A stretch of 64,000 bases of DNA, taken from contig NZ_ATHV01000064.1 of the NCBI RefSeq assembly GCF_000422205.1, forward strand, positions 1-64,000, in the 5' to 3' direction. Shown piece after piece: positions 1 through 9,310 of the stretch. Position 1 is the stretch's first letter; every line of letters starts with the position of its first letter. Both the position numbers and the translations under genes were made by a program. The notes beneath the pieces were generated by a model. The model was given only the letters and a program-made list of their open reading frames with translations, was not told the DNA's origin and did not search any database. Origin of the DNA: Desulfovibrio sp. X2. GTDB taxonomy: Bacteria; Desulfobacterota; Desulfovibrionia; Desulfovibrionales; Desulfovibrionaceae.

Positions 1-42
1 CGGGCCTTTTTCAGTGGCGGCCTCGTACCGTGAGCGGCCGAT

Positions 43-2958
43 CTAGCGTGCAGTCTGGGCGGCCAGGCCGTAGACCTCGTGCGGATCGAGGATCAGCACC
101 ACCGAGCCGTCGCCCATGATGGTGGCACCGGAGATGCCGGGCAGCTCGAAGTCCGAGAGATAGGTTCCGAGCGGCTTGATGACGATCTCCTGACGCTCGA
201 GGAGCTTGTCCACGACCACGCCGAGACGGCGCTCGTTGTCCTGGATGATGACCATGGGCAGGATGTCGAGCTTCTCCGGGCGGTTGTCGAGTCCAAGCAT
301 CTCGGAGAGCTCGACCACGCCGATGACCTCGCCGCGAAGCTCCAGCGCCTTGCGCTTGTTCACGTCGGTCAGACGGCGCGCCTCGATCTTGGTGGTCTCG
401 GAGACCGCGTCGAGGGGGATGGCGAAGGTCTGGGGGCCGACCTTGACCATGAGGGCGTCGATGATGGCCAGGGTGAGCGGGAGGGAGAGGGCGATCTTGG
501 TGCCCTTGCCCACCTCGGAGCTGACCGCGACGTTGCCCTTGAGGTTCTTGATGTTGGAGCGGACCACGTCCATGCCCACGCCGCGTCCGGAGATGTCCGT
601 GACCTGCTCGGCCGAGGAGAAGCCGGGAGCGAAGATGAGCTCCATGGCCTCGCGATCGTCCATGGCCGCAGCCTGCTCCGAGGTGATCACGCCCTTGCGG
701 ATGGCCACCTGGCGCATCTTCTGGGGATCGATGCCGCGGCCGTCGTCCTCGACCTCGATGGCCACGGAGTTGCCCTTGTGATAGGCGCGCAGGTAGACGT
801 GGCCGACCGGCTCCTTGCCCGCGGCCCTGCGCTCCTCCTCGCCCTCCACGCCGTGGTCCATGGAGTTGCGGATCATGTGCACGAGGGGGTCGCCGATGAC
901 CTCGACCACGCTCTTGTCGAGCTCGGTGTCCTCGCCCTCCATGATCAGTTCCACGTTCTTGCCGGTCTTGCGCGAGATGTCGCGCACCAGGCGGGGGAAG
1001 CGCGAGAAGACCGTGCCCACCGGGACCATGCGGACGTTCATGATGGTGTCCTGCAGGTCGTCGGAGATGCGGTTCATGGCATCCGTGGTCTCGATGAGGT
1101 TCTGGGCGATCTCCTGGGCGTCCATGTGCCCTTCCTCGAGGGAGCGGGCGAGCATGGCGAAGCGGTTGCGGTTGATGATCAGCTCGCCGATGAGGTTCAT
1201 CAGATGGTCGAGCTTCTCGTGGTCCACGCGGATGGTGGAGGAAGATTTGGCCGCCGCGGCCGCCTTGGCCTGGGCCTGCTCGTCGGACGCGGACTTGGCA
1301 GCCGGTTTGGGGGCGGCCTTGGGGGCGGCTGCGGCGGCGGGGGCGGCTGCCTGGACGGCAGGCTTGGGAGCCGGAGCCTCGGCCTTGTCCTGCGCGGGCG
1401 CGGACTTGGCCGCTGCCTTTTCCTTGAGCTCGGCCTTCTTTTCGGGTGCGGGTGCGGCAGGCGCAGCCTCGGGTGCGGGCGCAGCGGCCGGAGCGGCCGC
1501 TTGAGCTTCGGCCGCCTCGTTCGGGGTCATGGCCTCATGGCCGGTCAGGTCCTTGATCTTCGCCCGCACCATGTCCTCGAGGATCGAGCACTCCTGGTCG
1601 AGGATGTCGAGCATGAGCGAGAAGTCCAGGTCCGACTTGCGCGCCTGATCCACGAGCCCGGCCGTGCGCTCGGCCGTGACGTTGATCTCCTCGAAGCCCA
1701 TGTAGCCCGCGGAGTTCTGCACCGTGACCAGGCAGCGGAAGAGCCCGTCCACGTAGTCCTTGTTGTCGCTGTCCTTGCGCAGGGTCGAAAGCGCCAGGGC
1801 GATGTTGTCGATCTGCTGCAGGTTGGCCTGCACGAAGATCTGCACGTCCTCGGGATCGAATCCCTCGGCGGCTGCGCCGAGCGGCATCTCCGCCTCGGGA
1901 ACGGGCGCGGTTTCGGCCACGGGGAGCACCGGGGCGCCGCCCTCGTCCTCCCCCTGCGCCGTGGCCTCGTCGGTCACGAACACGCCGTGCTCGGAGGCGG
2001 CCTGCAGGCGCAGCTGCACGCGGCGGGTGTCGTGCGTGGTGACCTCGGCCTTCTTGGCGTCGATGGCGGAGATGAGCTCGTCGATGGCGTCCACCGCAGC
2101 CAGGAGCAGGTCGATCATGGGCTGCGACGGGGTCAGCTCTCCCTTGCGGACTTTGTTGAGCAGCGTCTCGGCCTCGTGCGTCAGGCCGTTCAGCTCCTTG
2201 TAGCCGATGATCCCGCTGTTGCCCTTGAGGTTGTGGAAATAACGGAAGACGTCGTTGACGAGTTCGCCTCCGCCTTCGGGGTCCTTCTCCAGCTCCACCA
2301 GGGCGGAGTTGAGGTTCTCCACGATCTCGCGGGCCTCTTCCAGAAAGTCGGCCAGGTGCCCCTCGCCGATGACCGTGAGCTTGTAGGTCTCGGACTCGAA
2401 GGGCGGCAGCGCGGGCAGCCGGACGTCGGCCGCACCGGCGGCGGACTGCGCCGCCGAAGACGCGGCGGACGGAGCGGCACCCTCTTCTGCGAGAGCAGGC
2501 GCCTCGGTCGCAGTCTCCTCGGGGGCGGGCGCGGCAGGGGCGGCGGCCTGAGCGGTGGTGCCGCCTCCGGCCAGAAGCGCCTCGATATGCGCAACGATGG
2601 GCTTCACGTCCGTGTCGCCCTCGGCGCCCGTGGCGTCGAGGCTGTCGATCATGGTCCTCAGGGCGTCCGTGGCCGAGAGGATGACGTCCATGATCTCCGT
2701 GGTCACGGAGAGGTTGGCGTTGCGCAACTCGTCGAGGATGTTCTCCGCCTTGTGGGCCAGTCCGTTGATCTTGTTCAGACCGAGGAAGCCCGACGCGCCC
2801 TTGAGGGAGTGCATGGGGCGGAAGATGTCGTTCAACAGGCCGAGGTTGTCCGGCGCCTTCTCGAGCTCGATAAGCGTCGGCTCGATGGTCTCCAGATGTT
2901 CCTTGGCCTCGACGATGAAGTCGGCGAAAATTTCAGGATCCATGAAGTCCTGACTCAT
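43..2958 (-). CDS. cheA: Chemotaxis histidine kinase CheA with three Hpt-like domains
   Basis: CheA autophosphorylates on an Hpt histidine and passes phosphate to CheY and CheB. The 971-residue protein is longer than the roughly 650 residues of enteric CheA. Hpt1 has the phospho-acceptor H50 in MHSLKGASGF, and Hpt2 has H242 in FHNLKGNSGI. A third Hpt-like bundle (about 368-465) reads CLVTVQNSAGYMGF, with V411 where His is expected, so it looks degenerate. Long Ala/Pro/Lys-rich linkers separate the domains. A dimerisation helix pair follows at about 570, then the HATPase domain (GRGVGMDVV) and a C-terminal CheW-like domain. It is the last gene of the che operon, downstream of cheY. Family assignment is certain; the role of the extra Hpt domains is inferred. 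Confidence 0.97.
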   Translation of the reverse strand: MSQDFMDPEIFADFIVEAKEHLETIEPTLIELEKAPDNLGLLNDIFRPMHSLKGASGFLGLNKINGLAHKAENILDELRNANLSVTTEIMDVILSATDALRTMIDSLDATGAEGDTDVKPIVAHIEALLAGGGTTAQAAAPAAPAPEETATEAPALAEEGAAPSAASSAAQSAAGAADVRLPALPPFESETYKLTVIGEGHLADFLEEAREIVENLNSALVELEKDPEGGGELVNDVFRYFHNLKGNSGIIGYKELNGLTHEAETLLNKVRKGELTPSQPMIDLLLAAVDAIDELISAIDAKKAEVTTHDTRRVQLRLQAASEHGVFVTDEATAQGEDEGGAPVLPVAETAPVPEAEMPLGAAAEGFDPEDVQIFVQANLQQIDNIALALSTLRKDSDNKDYVDGLFRCLVTVQNSAGYMGFEEINVTAERTAGLVDQARKSDLDFSLMLDILDQECSILEDMVRAKIKDLTGHEAMTPNEAAEAQAAAPAAAPAPEAAPAAPAPEKKAELKEKAAAKSAPAQDKAEAPAPKPAVQAAAPAAAAAPKAAPKPAAKSASDEQAQAKAAAAAKSSSTIRVDHEKLDHLMNLIGELIINRNRFAMLARSLEEGHMDAQEIAQNLIETTDAMNRISDDLQDTIMNVRMVPVGTVFSRFPRLVRDISRKTGKNVELIMEGEDTELDKSVVEVIGDPLVHMIRNSMDHGVEGEEERRAAGKEPVGHVYLRAYHKGNSVAIEVEDDGRGIDPQKMRQVAIRKGVITSEQAAAMDDREAMELIFAPGFSSAEQVTDISGRGVGMDVVRSNIKNLKGNVAVSSEVGKGTKIALSLPLTLAIIDALMVKVGPQTFAIPLDAVSETTKIEARRLTDVNKRKALELRGEVIGVVELSEMLGLDNRPEKLDILPMVIIQDNERRLGVVVDKLLERQEIVIKPLGTYLSDFELPGISGATIMGDGSVVLILDPHEVYGLAAQTAR

Positions 2959-3031
2959 TGCATCTCCCTGCTCGTTTGCCCTGGATCGACATTACCCGGA
3001 TCGCCTGTAAAGGCAACTCCGTGTTGCGAGC

Positions 3032-3397
3032 CTATCCCAGCAGCATCTTGACGTTCTTGACCATCTTCTCGGGTTGGGCGGGCTTCACCATGTACAGGTT
3101 GGCGCCGAGATTGAGCCCCATCTGGATGTCCTTCTCCTGGCCCTCGGTGGAGAGCACGATGATGGGGATGTCCCTGTATGTTTCCTGCTCGCGCACGGTC
3201 TTGATGAAGGTGAAGCCGTCCATGCGCGGCATGTTCACGTCGGAGATGATCAGATCGTAGGCATTGGAATAAAGCTTCTCCAGCCCGTCCAGGCCGTCCT
3301 CGGCCGTGGTCACCTTGAAGCCTTCCTTCTTCATGATGAAGGCCACAAGATTTCTGACCGTCTTGGAATCGTCCACGATCAGGATGTTCTTGGACAT
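3032..3397 (-). CDS. cheY: CheY-like single-domain response regulator
   Basis: A 121-residue stand-alone receiver. The acidic pocket D9-D10, phospho-acceptor D53 (ISDVNMPRMDG), the switch Thr in VLSTEG and the conserved Lys in VKPAQ are all present, so it should be phosphorylated by the adjacent CheA. There is no output domain, as for CheY acting on the flagellar switch. It lies between cheW and cheA in the same operon. A good GGAGGGG-type ribosome binding site precedes the ATG. Confidence 0.95.
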   Translation of the reverse strand: MSKNILIVDDSKTVRNLVAFIMKKEGFKVTTAEDGLDGLEKLYSNAYDLIISDVNMPRMDGFTFIKTVREQETYRDIPIIVLSTEGQEKDIQMGLNLGANLYMVKPAQPEKMVKNVKMLLG

Positions 3398-3409
3398 GTG
3401 GTCCCCTCC

Positions 3410-4129
3410 TTATTTGGCAAGCAACCGCGTGACCAGACGGTCGACGGAGATGATGTTGATCAGACGTTCGTCCTTCTTCATCAGGCCGGCCAGGAAGTCC
3501 GCCCTGATGCCGATGCTGGCCTCGATGCTCCACTCGATGTCCTTCTGCTGCGCCCGGTACATGGTGACCACGGAGGTGACGATCATGCCCACCTGCAATC
3601 CCTTGTAGTTGCAGACGATGATGAAGCGATCGCCCGAAATGTCACCGGCCATCCCCATGATGGAGCGCATTGAGATGAGCGGAGTGACGCGGCCGCGAAG
3701 GTTGATCACGCCCTCCACGAACATCGGCGCCTTGGGGAGCCTCGTGGGCGCCACGGCGCGGATGACCTCCTGGATGGTGATGATGGGGACGGCGAATTCC
3801 TGCTCGTCAACGAGGAAGCTGACGAGCTGCAGGTCGGCCTCGCGCCGGAGCTGTTCGTCGAGCTCGAGTTCCGGGGCGGCCGGGGCGGACCCGCCCGCCT
3901 GTGCGCCGTCGGGCGCGGCCTGCGGAGCGGCGGACGGGGCCTTGGCGAAGCCGGGCAGGCTGTCCTTTTCCGAGGGGTCGTAGCGGCGCACCTCGGAGAG
4001 TGCGGACGCCCCGCCCATGCCCATGTACTTCTCCATGAAGGCCTTCTCGGCCGGAGTGGGCTCGCCCTGCCCCGCGCTTTCCTCGGGCAGGCGGACGTTC
4101 TCCTGGAAATATTCTTCCGGTGTCTTCAT
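3410..4129 (-). CDS. cheW: CheW-like coupling protein with N-terminal extension
   Basis: CheW couples receptors to CheA. This protein has 239 residues; a typical CheW has about 160. The first 80 or so residues are an Ala/Pro/Glu-rich extension and the CheW fold covers about 95-235 (QLVSFLVDEQEFAVPI, then GVINLRGRVTPLISMR). Its start codon overlaps the stop of the upstream ParA-like gene (ATGA at 4126-4129), which implies translational coupling. The extension may serve localisation together with the ParA-like ATPase; that is inference. Confidence 0.93.
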   Translation of the reverse strand: MKTPEEYFQENVRLPEESAGQGEPTPAEKAFMEKYMGMGGASALSEVRRYDPSEKDSLPGFAKAPSAAPQAAPDGAQAGGSAPAAPELELDEQLRREADLQLVSFLVDEQEFAVPIITIQEVIRAVAPTRLPKAPMFVEGVINLRGRVTPLISMRSIMGMAGDISGDRFIIVCNYKGLQVGMIVTSVVTMYRAQQKDIEWSIEASIGIRADFLAGLMKKDERLINIISVDRLVTRLLAK

Positions 4130-4896
4130 AACTGCATGATTTCCTTGGCCAGTAGAGTGTATTCCGTGGCTCCGCGCGACTGCGGGTCGATGTCGTAGAT
4201 GACCTTGCCCTGCGCCGAGGCCTCGCGGAACTTGGTGTCCGTATTGATGACGGTGTTGAACATGTTCCCCTGAAGCTTCTTTCTGATGAGGTTCAGCACC
4301 CTCCGACAGGCGCTGGCCCGCCTGTCGTACATCGTCGCCAGGGCCTTGAAGCGGACCGGCTCGGGCATGACCCGGTTGATCATGCGCACCGTGTCGAAGA
4401 TGAGCCGCAGTCCGTGCAAGGCCAGAAAATCCGTCTGCACCGGGATGATCAGCAGGTCGCAGGCCACGAGCGCGTTGACCAGCAGGACGCCCACGTGCGG
4501 CGGGCAGTCCAGCAGGATGTAGTCGTAGCGCCCGCTCACGTCCTTCAGCGCCTCGCGCAGGATGAGCCCCTTGTTGGGCCTGTCCTTGGTGTCCACCTCG
4601 AGCTCTGAGAGGCGGATGTGCCCGGTCACGAAGTCGCGCTCGCTCTCCGGATGGCGGACGATGATCCGTTCCCAGATCGCCGGGTCGTGCTCTTTCTCGG
4701 CGAAGAGGTCGTAGAGCGTGTGCGGCGTCTCCTCCGGAAAGAAGGCCATGTGGATGGAGGCGTTGGCGTGCGGGTCCATGTCCATGATCAGGACGCGTTG
4801 CGAAAGGCGCGAGAGCGCCGCCCCGAGCGTGAGCGCGGTTGTGGTCTTGCCCACCCCGCCCTTCTGGTTGGCTATCGCCACGACCTTGGCCGTCAC
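4126..4896 (-). CDS. ParA/MinD-family ATPase in chemotaxis operon
   Basis: A 256-residue ParA-type ATPase with the deviant Walker A motif KGGVGKTTT near the N terminus and a switch segment DYILLDCPPH. Chromosomal ParA normally sits beside parB near the origin; no parB is present here. Instead the gene lies between the PilZ gene and cheW and overlaps cheW by 4 bases. Orphan ParA homologues in che operons (ParC and PpfA types) position chemotaxis arrays in other proteobacteria, so a role in placing the signalling cluster is likely but inferred. Confidence 0.92.
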   Translation of the reverse strand: MTAKVVAIANQKGGVGKTTTALTLGAALSRLSQRVLIMDMDPHANASIHMAFFPEETPHTLYDLFAEKEHDPAIWERIIVRHPESERDFVTGHIRLSELEVDTKDRPNKGLILREALKDVSGRYDYILLDCPPHVGVLLVNALVACDLLIIPVQTDFLALHGLRLIFDTVRMINRVMPEPVRFKALATMYDRRASACRRVLNLIRKKLQGNMFNTVINTDTKFREASAQGKVIYDIDPQSRGATEYTLLAKEIMQL

Positions 4897-4922
4897 GTCG
4901 ATTCGTCCCCTCCCCCGGCCGC

Positions 4923-5348
4923 CTAGGGCCTGTCTCCGTTTTCCTCCTGCTCGCGCAGGAACTTGCGGATCAGGTTGCCGAGCGCCTTCCAGTCGTTGTG
5001 GTCCACGTCCAGGAAGCGGATGCCGAGCGCGTAGCCGGGCTCTCCGCCCCGCTCCTCAACCCACATGATCTCGGCGATGGCCTGCAGGTACTGTCCTGCG
5101 TCGCTCTCGAAGACCTTGAGGAAGCCGGGATGGAACTTGTTCAGGCTCGGAATGAAGATTTTGACCGTGACCTTGTCCCCGACCTCGAAGCGGTCCGGGC
5201 ACTCCACGCGCAGCCCGCCCTCGCTGATGTCCGTGCAGCAGACCTCGTGCGGCTTCTGCTGGACCAGGGGGAACTTGAACTCGCGCACCTCGACCCGGAA
5301 GTTCTTGGGCAGGCGCTGATACTGTCTGCGGTCCGAGGATGAGGTCAT
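4923..5348 (-). CDS. PilZ-domain protein, probable c-di-GMP binder
   Basis: A 141-residue protein made almost entirely of a PilZ domain. The N-terminal RRQYQRLPK gives the RxxxR half of the c-di-GMP site, and TDISEGGLRVE gives the D/NxSxxG half. Both halves look intact, so binding is expected. The gene begins directly after the cheR stop codon and precedes the ParA-like gene, which suggests that c-di-GMP feeds into chemotaxis or array placement. No other domain is visible. Confidence 0.9.
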   Translation of the reverse strand: MTSSSDRRQYQRLPKNFRVEVREFKFPLVQQKPHEVCCTDISEGGLRVECPDRFEVGDKVTVKIFIPSLNKFHPGFLKVFESDAGQYLQAIAEIMWVEERGGEPGYALGIRFLDVDHNDWKALGNLIRKFLREQEENGDRP

Positions 5349-6224
5349 TCAGGTCTCCTTTCGGTAGATGATCGCCCCGGGATGGTGGATCGGCTTGAAG
5401 GCGCGCGTGATGTTGTGCAGCGACTCCGAGTGGCCGATGAGCAGGTATCCGCCCGGGAGCAGATTGTCGTAAAACGAACCCATGACCCGCTTCTTCACGT
5501 CGTCGTCGAAGTAGATGATGACGTTGCGGCAGAAGACGGCGTGCGAGCGCTCGAGCCGCTTGCACTGGGTCTTGTCGCTCAGGTTGATCTGCCCGAAGCT
5601 GACCAGCTGCTTGACCTCGGGCACGATCTTGAACTTCCCCCCCTCCGGGGTGAAGTACCTGGACACGATCTCGCGCGGCGTGGTGCGCAGGGAATACTCC
5701 GTGTAGACCCCGCGCCTGGCCGAGAGGAGCACCGCCTCCGAGAGGTCGTTGGCCGTGATGCGGATGTTCCACTGCCCGATCTCGCCTTTCAGGACCTCGT
5801 GCAGGATGATCCCGAGCGTATAGGGCTCCTCGCCGGTGGAGCACCCCGCGGACCAGATGCGCAGCACCTTGGGCCCCTTGGCGGCGATGGAGGCCAGGAG
5901 GTCGGTCAGGACCTTCTCCTGGAAGACCTTTATCTGGGGAGGATTGCGGTAGAAGCTCGTCTCGTTGGTGGTCACAGCCTCGAAGAGCTTGTTCAGCTCC
6001 TGCTGCCGTCCCGGGTCGTACTGCAGATAGTAGTAGTACTCTCCGAAGTTCTTGAGGTTCAGGTTCTTCAGGCGGTTGGCCAGCCGGTTCTCGAGCAGGT
6101 ACTTGCGGTTGTCGGCGATGTAGATGCCGCTCTTGTCGTAGATGTAGTCCCGAAGCTGGGTGAACTCCTCGGCTTCGATGCGAAGCTCCTTGCCGAGGGT
6201 GATGGACTTGGAGAACAACGACAT
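5349..6224 (-). CDS. cheR: Chemotaxis protein methyltransferase CheR
   Basis: CheR methylates glutamates of chemoreceptors using S-adenosylmethionine. The 291-residue protein has the N-terminal helical domain, then the SAM-binding segment WSAGCSTGEEPYTLG and the later FCRNVIIYFD motif. The ATG at 6222-6224 is chosen because it overlaps the preceding stop codon (TGATG) and is preceded by GAGG; upstream in-frame extension reads into the HEAT-repeat gene. It works opposite cheB in the same operon. No receptor gene is present in the window. Confidence 0.95.
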   Translation of the reverse strand: MSLFSKSITLGKELRIEAEEFTQLRDYIYDKSGIYIADNRKYLLENRLANRLKNLNLKNFGEYYYYLQYDPGRQQELNKLFEAVTTNETSFYRNPPQIKVFQEKVLTDLLASIAAKGPKVLRIWSAGCSTGEEPYTLGIILHEVLKGEIGQWNIRITANDLSEAVLLSARRGVYTEYSLRTTPREIVSRYFTPEGGKFKIVPEVKQLVSFGQINLSDKTQCKRLERSHAVFCRNVIIYFDDDVKKRVMGSFYDNLLPGGYLLIGHSESLHNITRAFKPIHHPGAIIYRKET

Positions 6225-8149
6225 CAGAGATCCTCGCCCAGGGACTGGATCTTGGCCACCGATTCCGCGGCCGCGTCCATGACTTCGGGATCGCCCTCGC
6301 TCGAGACGTCGAGCAGCGCCCTGAAGGCGGCCTGCCCTCCTATCTCGCCCAGGCATTCCACGACCTTGAGCACCACGAGCTTGTTGTCGCTCTGCAGAAG
6401 GGGCACGAGCCGGGCGATGGCGGCGCGCTCGCGGCGCGCGGCCAGGGCCTCCATGGCCCGGATGCGCACCCAGTCGTTGTCGTCCTCAAGGGCGCGCAGG
6501 AGCTGTTCAGCAGCCTCGGGTCCCTCGAAACGGCCGAGCAGTTCCACCACGGCCAGGCGCACGTCGCTGTTCTCGTCGGACAGGCGGCTCACGATGCTCG
6601 GCCTGCACTCCTCCTCGAAGCCGCAGACCTCGGCGATGGCCTCCACGGCAACCTTGCGGATGTCCGGGATCTCGTCCTCGAGGGCGCCGCGCAGCTTGTC
6701 GAGATGGTTCCTGCGCCCGGTCTTGCCGATGACGTAGGCCGCCATCAGGCGGTGGATGGGATCGGGGTCGTTGAAGAGCCTGCCGAAGCGCTCGGCCATC
6801 TCCTCGCCGTCCAGGGCGATGCAGGCCTCGAGCGCGGCTTCCTTGACGTCGTTGTACGGGTGGTCGATGAAGCCGAAGATCGTCTCCCCCGCCTCGGCCA
6901 TCCTGAGCGTGGAGCCGAGGAACTTCATGGCGCCCTTGAGCACCGTGCCGTCCTCGTGGCGCGTGAGCACGTCCAGGAAGAACGGCCCGGCCTCCTCGCC
7001 CGCCACGCGCAGGAGGGCCTGCACGATCTCGCGCTGCAGGTCCCGCTCGGTGGACCAGAAGACCTCGCGCAGGATGCGGCTGACCTCGCCGTTGCCTATG
7101 CGGGCCATGCTCTCCACGGCGATCAGCGCCCGCTGCAGGTCGTCGCCGGAGAGGGCGAAGACGAGCGCGTCGTTCAGGCCGATGCGGGAGAGCGTGGCCA
7201 CGGCCTGCTCCACACGCTCCGGCTCGGAGTCGAAATTCATGCGCGCGGCGAGGTCGAGCACCTCGGCAGAGGCCTCGACGCCGCCCACGTAGCCGAGCCC
7301 GAGGATCGCGGCGTCCTGGATGTCCCCGTCCTCGTCGTGCAGGGCGGCGATCAGGTATTCGCAGAGCTTGCCGCGCTCGGTCTCCGAGAGCAGGGCCAGG
7401 GACTTGCCGCCCAGGATGTTGACGATGGAGCGCACGATCTTGTTGCGCAGCGCGCTCGAACTCTCGTCCAGGCGGCGCAGGAGCATGGTCGCGGCCTTGA
7501 TGTTGCCCATCTCGCCCAGCGCCTCGACGATCATGGAGGCGATGAGGTCGGTGGCCGTGTCCAGGGCCTTGACCAGCGCGTCCACACTGCTGTCGTCCTT
7601 GATCTTGGAGAGCGCCTCGATGACCGCGAACTGGACCCACTCCTCGTCCCCCAGCGCCTTGTTCAGGCAGCGCGCGGCCTCGGGCATGGCCAGCTCGCCG
7701 AGCGAGACGGCGGCCTGATAGCGGACGTTGACCTCGGGGTCCTTGAGCAGGCTCTCGCACAGCGGCCCCACGGCGAGGACGTTGGCGGTCGAGCCGAGAA
7801 TGTCCGTGGCGAAGATGCGGATGTCCGGGTCGTCGTCGTGCAGGATGTCGACCAGGCTCCTGAAATCCTGGTTGCCGATCTGGCGCAGGATGTCCATGGC
7901 CAGGTTGCGGACGGGAACGTCCTCGGAGTGCAGCAGGGGCACCATGCTCTGCACGGTGACCGATCCTCCGATCTGGCGCAGGGCCGCCTCCGCAGCCTCC
8001 TGCACGCCCAAATTGCGGCTCGTCAGGAGCTCGGCCAAGCGCGGCACGGCACTCTCGCAGCCGGCCTCGCCCGCCTTGTAGGCCGCCTCGCGCAGGACCT
8101 CGGCGTCATCGCTGCCCAGTTGTTCGAGCACTTCAGGACAAAGCGTCAT
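6224..8149 (-). CDS. HEAT-repeat protein in chemotaxis operon
   Basis: A protein of about 641 residues built almost wholly of repeats of about 31 residues of the PBS-lyase/HEAT type (units such as DEEWVQFAVIEALSKI and DDNDWVRIRAMEALAA). It should form a curved alpha-solenoid scaffold that binds partner proteins. No catalytic motif is visible. The ATG at 8149 (MTLCPEVLEQLG) is preferred: it follows a GGGGTGG stretch and begins the repeat region. A GTG 57 bases upstream would add an arginine- and alanine-rich segment. It lies between cheB and cheR, so it is probably an adaptor of the adaptation system; this is inferred from position only. Confidence 0.85.
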   Translation of the reverse strand: MTLCPEVLEQLGSDDAEVLREAAYKAGEAGCESAVPRLAELLTSRNLGVQEAAEAALRQIGGSVTVQSMVPLLHSEDVPVRNLAMDILRQIGNQDFRSLVDILHDDDPDIRIFATDILGSTANVLAVGPLCESLLKDPEVNVRYQAAVSLGELAMPEAARCLNKALGDEEWVQFAVIEALSKIKDDSSVDALVKALDTATDLIASMIVEALGEMGNIKAATMLLRRLDESSSALRNKIVRSIVNILGGKSLALLSETERGKLCEYLIAALHDEDGDIQDAAILGLGYVGGVEASAEVLDLAARMNFDSEPERVEQAVATLSRIGLNDALVFALSGDDLQRALIAVESMARIGNGEVSRILREVFWSTERDLQREIVQALLRVAGEEAGPFFLDVLTRHEDGTVLKGAMKFLGSTLRMAEAGETIFGFIDHPYNDVKEAALEACIALDGEEMAERFGRLFNDPDPIHRLMAAYVIGKTGRRNHLDKLRGALEDEIPDIRKVAVEAIAEVCGFEEECRPSIVSRLSDENSDVRLAVVELLGRFEGPEAAEQLLRALEDDNDWVRIRAMEALAARRERAAIARLVPLLQSDNKLVVLKVVECLGEIGGQAAFRALLDVSSEGDPEVMDAAAESVAKIQSLGEDL

Positions 8150-8224
8150 CGCATCCACCCCGCAAGCGGTGCGCGCAAAAGCGCGAGCGTGGCTCAAGGC
8201 GGTCACGCGCGCATCGCGCCTGCG

Positions 8225-9310
8225 TCATTTGTAGATATTCGACAGGATGGTCTCCGCCATCTCGTCAATGTCGACCACCTCGTCCGCCAGTCCGGCGTCG
8301 ACGATGGCCTTGGGCATGCCGTAGACGACGCACGAGACGTCGTTCTGGGCGATCGCCCTCCCCCCTTTCTCTTTGAGAGCCCTCACTCCCTCGAGTCCGT
8401 CGCTGCCCATCCCGGTCATGATCACGCCGAGCCCGCGCTTGCCCACGCCTTCCGCCACGGAGCGGATCAGTTCGTTGGCCGAGGGCTTGTAGAGCGCCTC
8501 CACCGGATCGGGCGAGACGACCACGTCGATGCGGCTGGTCTTCTGCGCGATGCGCAGGTGGCGCCCGCCGGGCGCCACGTAGGCCGTGCCGGGCACGAGC
8601 CGCTCGCCGTCCTCCGCCTCCTTGACCGAAATGCGGCAGATGGAGTCCAGCCGCTTGGCGAAGGGGCCGGTGAAGGCCGCCGGCATGTGCTGGGCGATGA
8701 GAATGGCCGACGGGAAATCCTGGGGCAGCCCGGAAAGAACCTTCTGCACCGCCGGCGGCCCGCCCGTGGAGACGCCGATGGCCACCACGTCGCGCAAAGG
8801 CGCGCCCGCGGGCTTGACCAGCTCGCGCCGAGGCGGCTCGTGACGTTCGGGGGCAGGGGCGGCGCCACCGGCCGCGGGCCTTGGCGGAACGTGCACCGGA
8901 CGAGGCGCGCGCAGCCTGCGCCTGGCCACGTACTTGACCTTGGCGCGCAGCTGTTCCTCGATCTTCACGATGTCGAGCGAGACCTTGGAGAGCTGCTTGG
9001 GGATGAAATCCACGGCCCCGAGTTCCAGGGCCTTGAGCGTGGCCTCCGCGCCCTCGGTGGTCAGGGAGCTGACCATGAGCACGGGCCGCGGCATCTCCAT
9101 CATGATGTGGCGCAACGTCGTGAGCCCGTCCATCACGGGCATCTCTATGTCCAGGGTCACCACGTCCGGCTGCAGCCGACGGATCTTCTCAAGGCCCTCT
9201 TCCCCGTTCCGGGCCGTGTCCGCGACCTTGATCTCGGGGTCCTTCTCCAGCATGGCGCTGATGGCCTTGCGCATGAAGGCGGAATCATCGACAACGACAA
9301 CCGTGATCAC
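8225..9310 (-). CDS. cheB: CheB protein-glutamate methylesterase/deamidase
   Basis: CheB removes receptor methyl groups when phosphorylated by CheA. The 361-residue protein has an N-terminal receiver (VVVDDSAFMRK, then TLDIEMPVMDG) and a C-terminal methylesterase domain with catalytic Ser in GVSTGGPPA, His in AQHMP and Asp in TGMGSDG. The start is the GTG at 9308-9310, because GGAGA lies six bases upstream and the receiver begins immediately; earlier in-frame codons are not supported by a ribosome binding site. First gene of the che operon. Confidence 0.95.
   Translation of the reverse strand: MITVVVVDDSAFMRKAISAMLEKDPEIKVADTARNGEEGLEKIRRLQPDVVTLDIEMPVMDGLTTLRHIMMEMPRPVLMVSSLTTEGAEATLKALELGAVDFIPKQLSKVSLDIVKIEEQLRAKVKYVARRRLRAPRPVHVPPRPAAGGAAPAPERHEPPRRELVKPAGAPLRDVVAIGVSTGGPPAVQKVLSGLPQDFPSAILIAQHMPAAFTGPFAKRLDSICRISVKEAEDGERLVPGTAYVAPGGRHLRIAQKTSRIDVVVSPDPVEALYKPSANELIRSVAEGVGKRGLGVIMTGMGSDGLEGVRALKEKGGRAIAQNDVSCVVYGMPKAIVDAGLADEVVDIDEMAETILSNIYK

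Noticed and set aside
79-3051. A 990-codon open frame on the plus strand opposite cheA.
   Set aside because: High GC content leaves few stop codons on the opposite strand. The translation is rich in Gly, Arg, Leu, Asp and Val without domains, while the minus strand encodes an obvious CheA.
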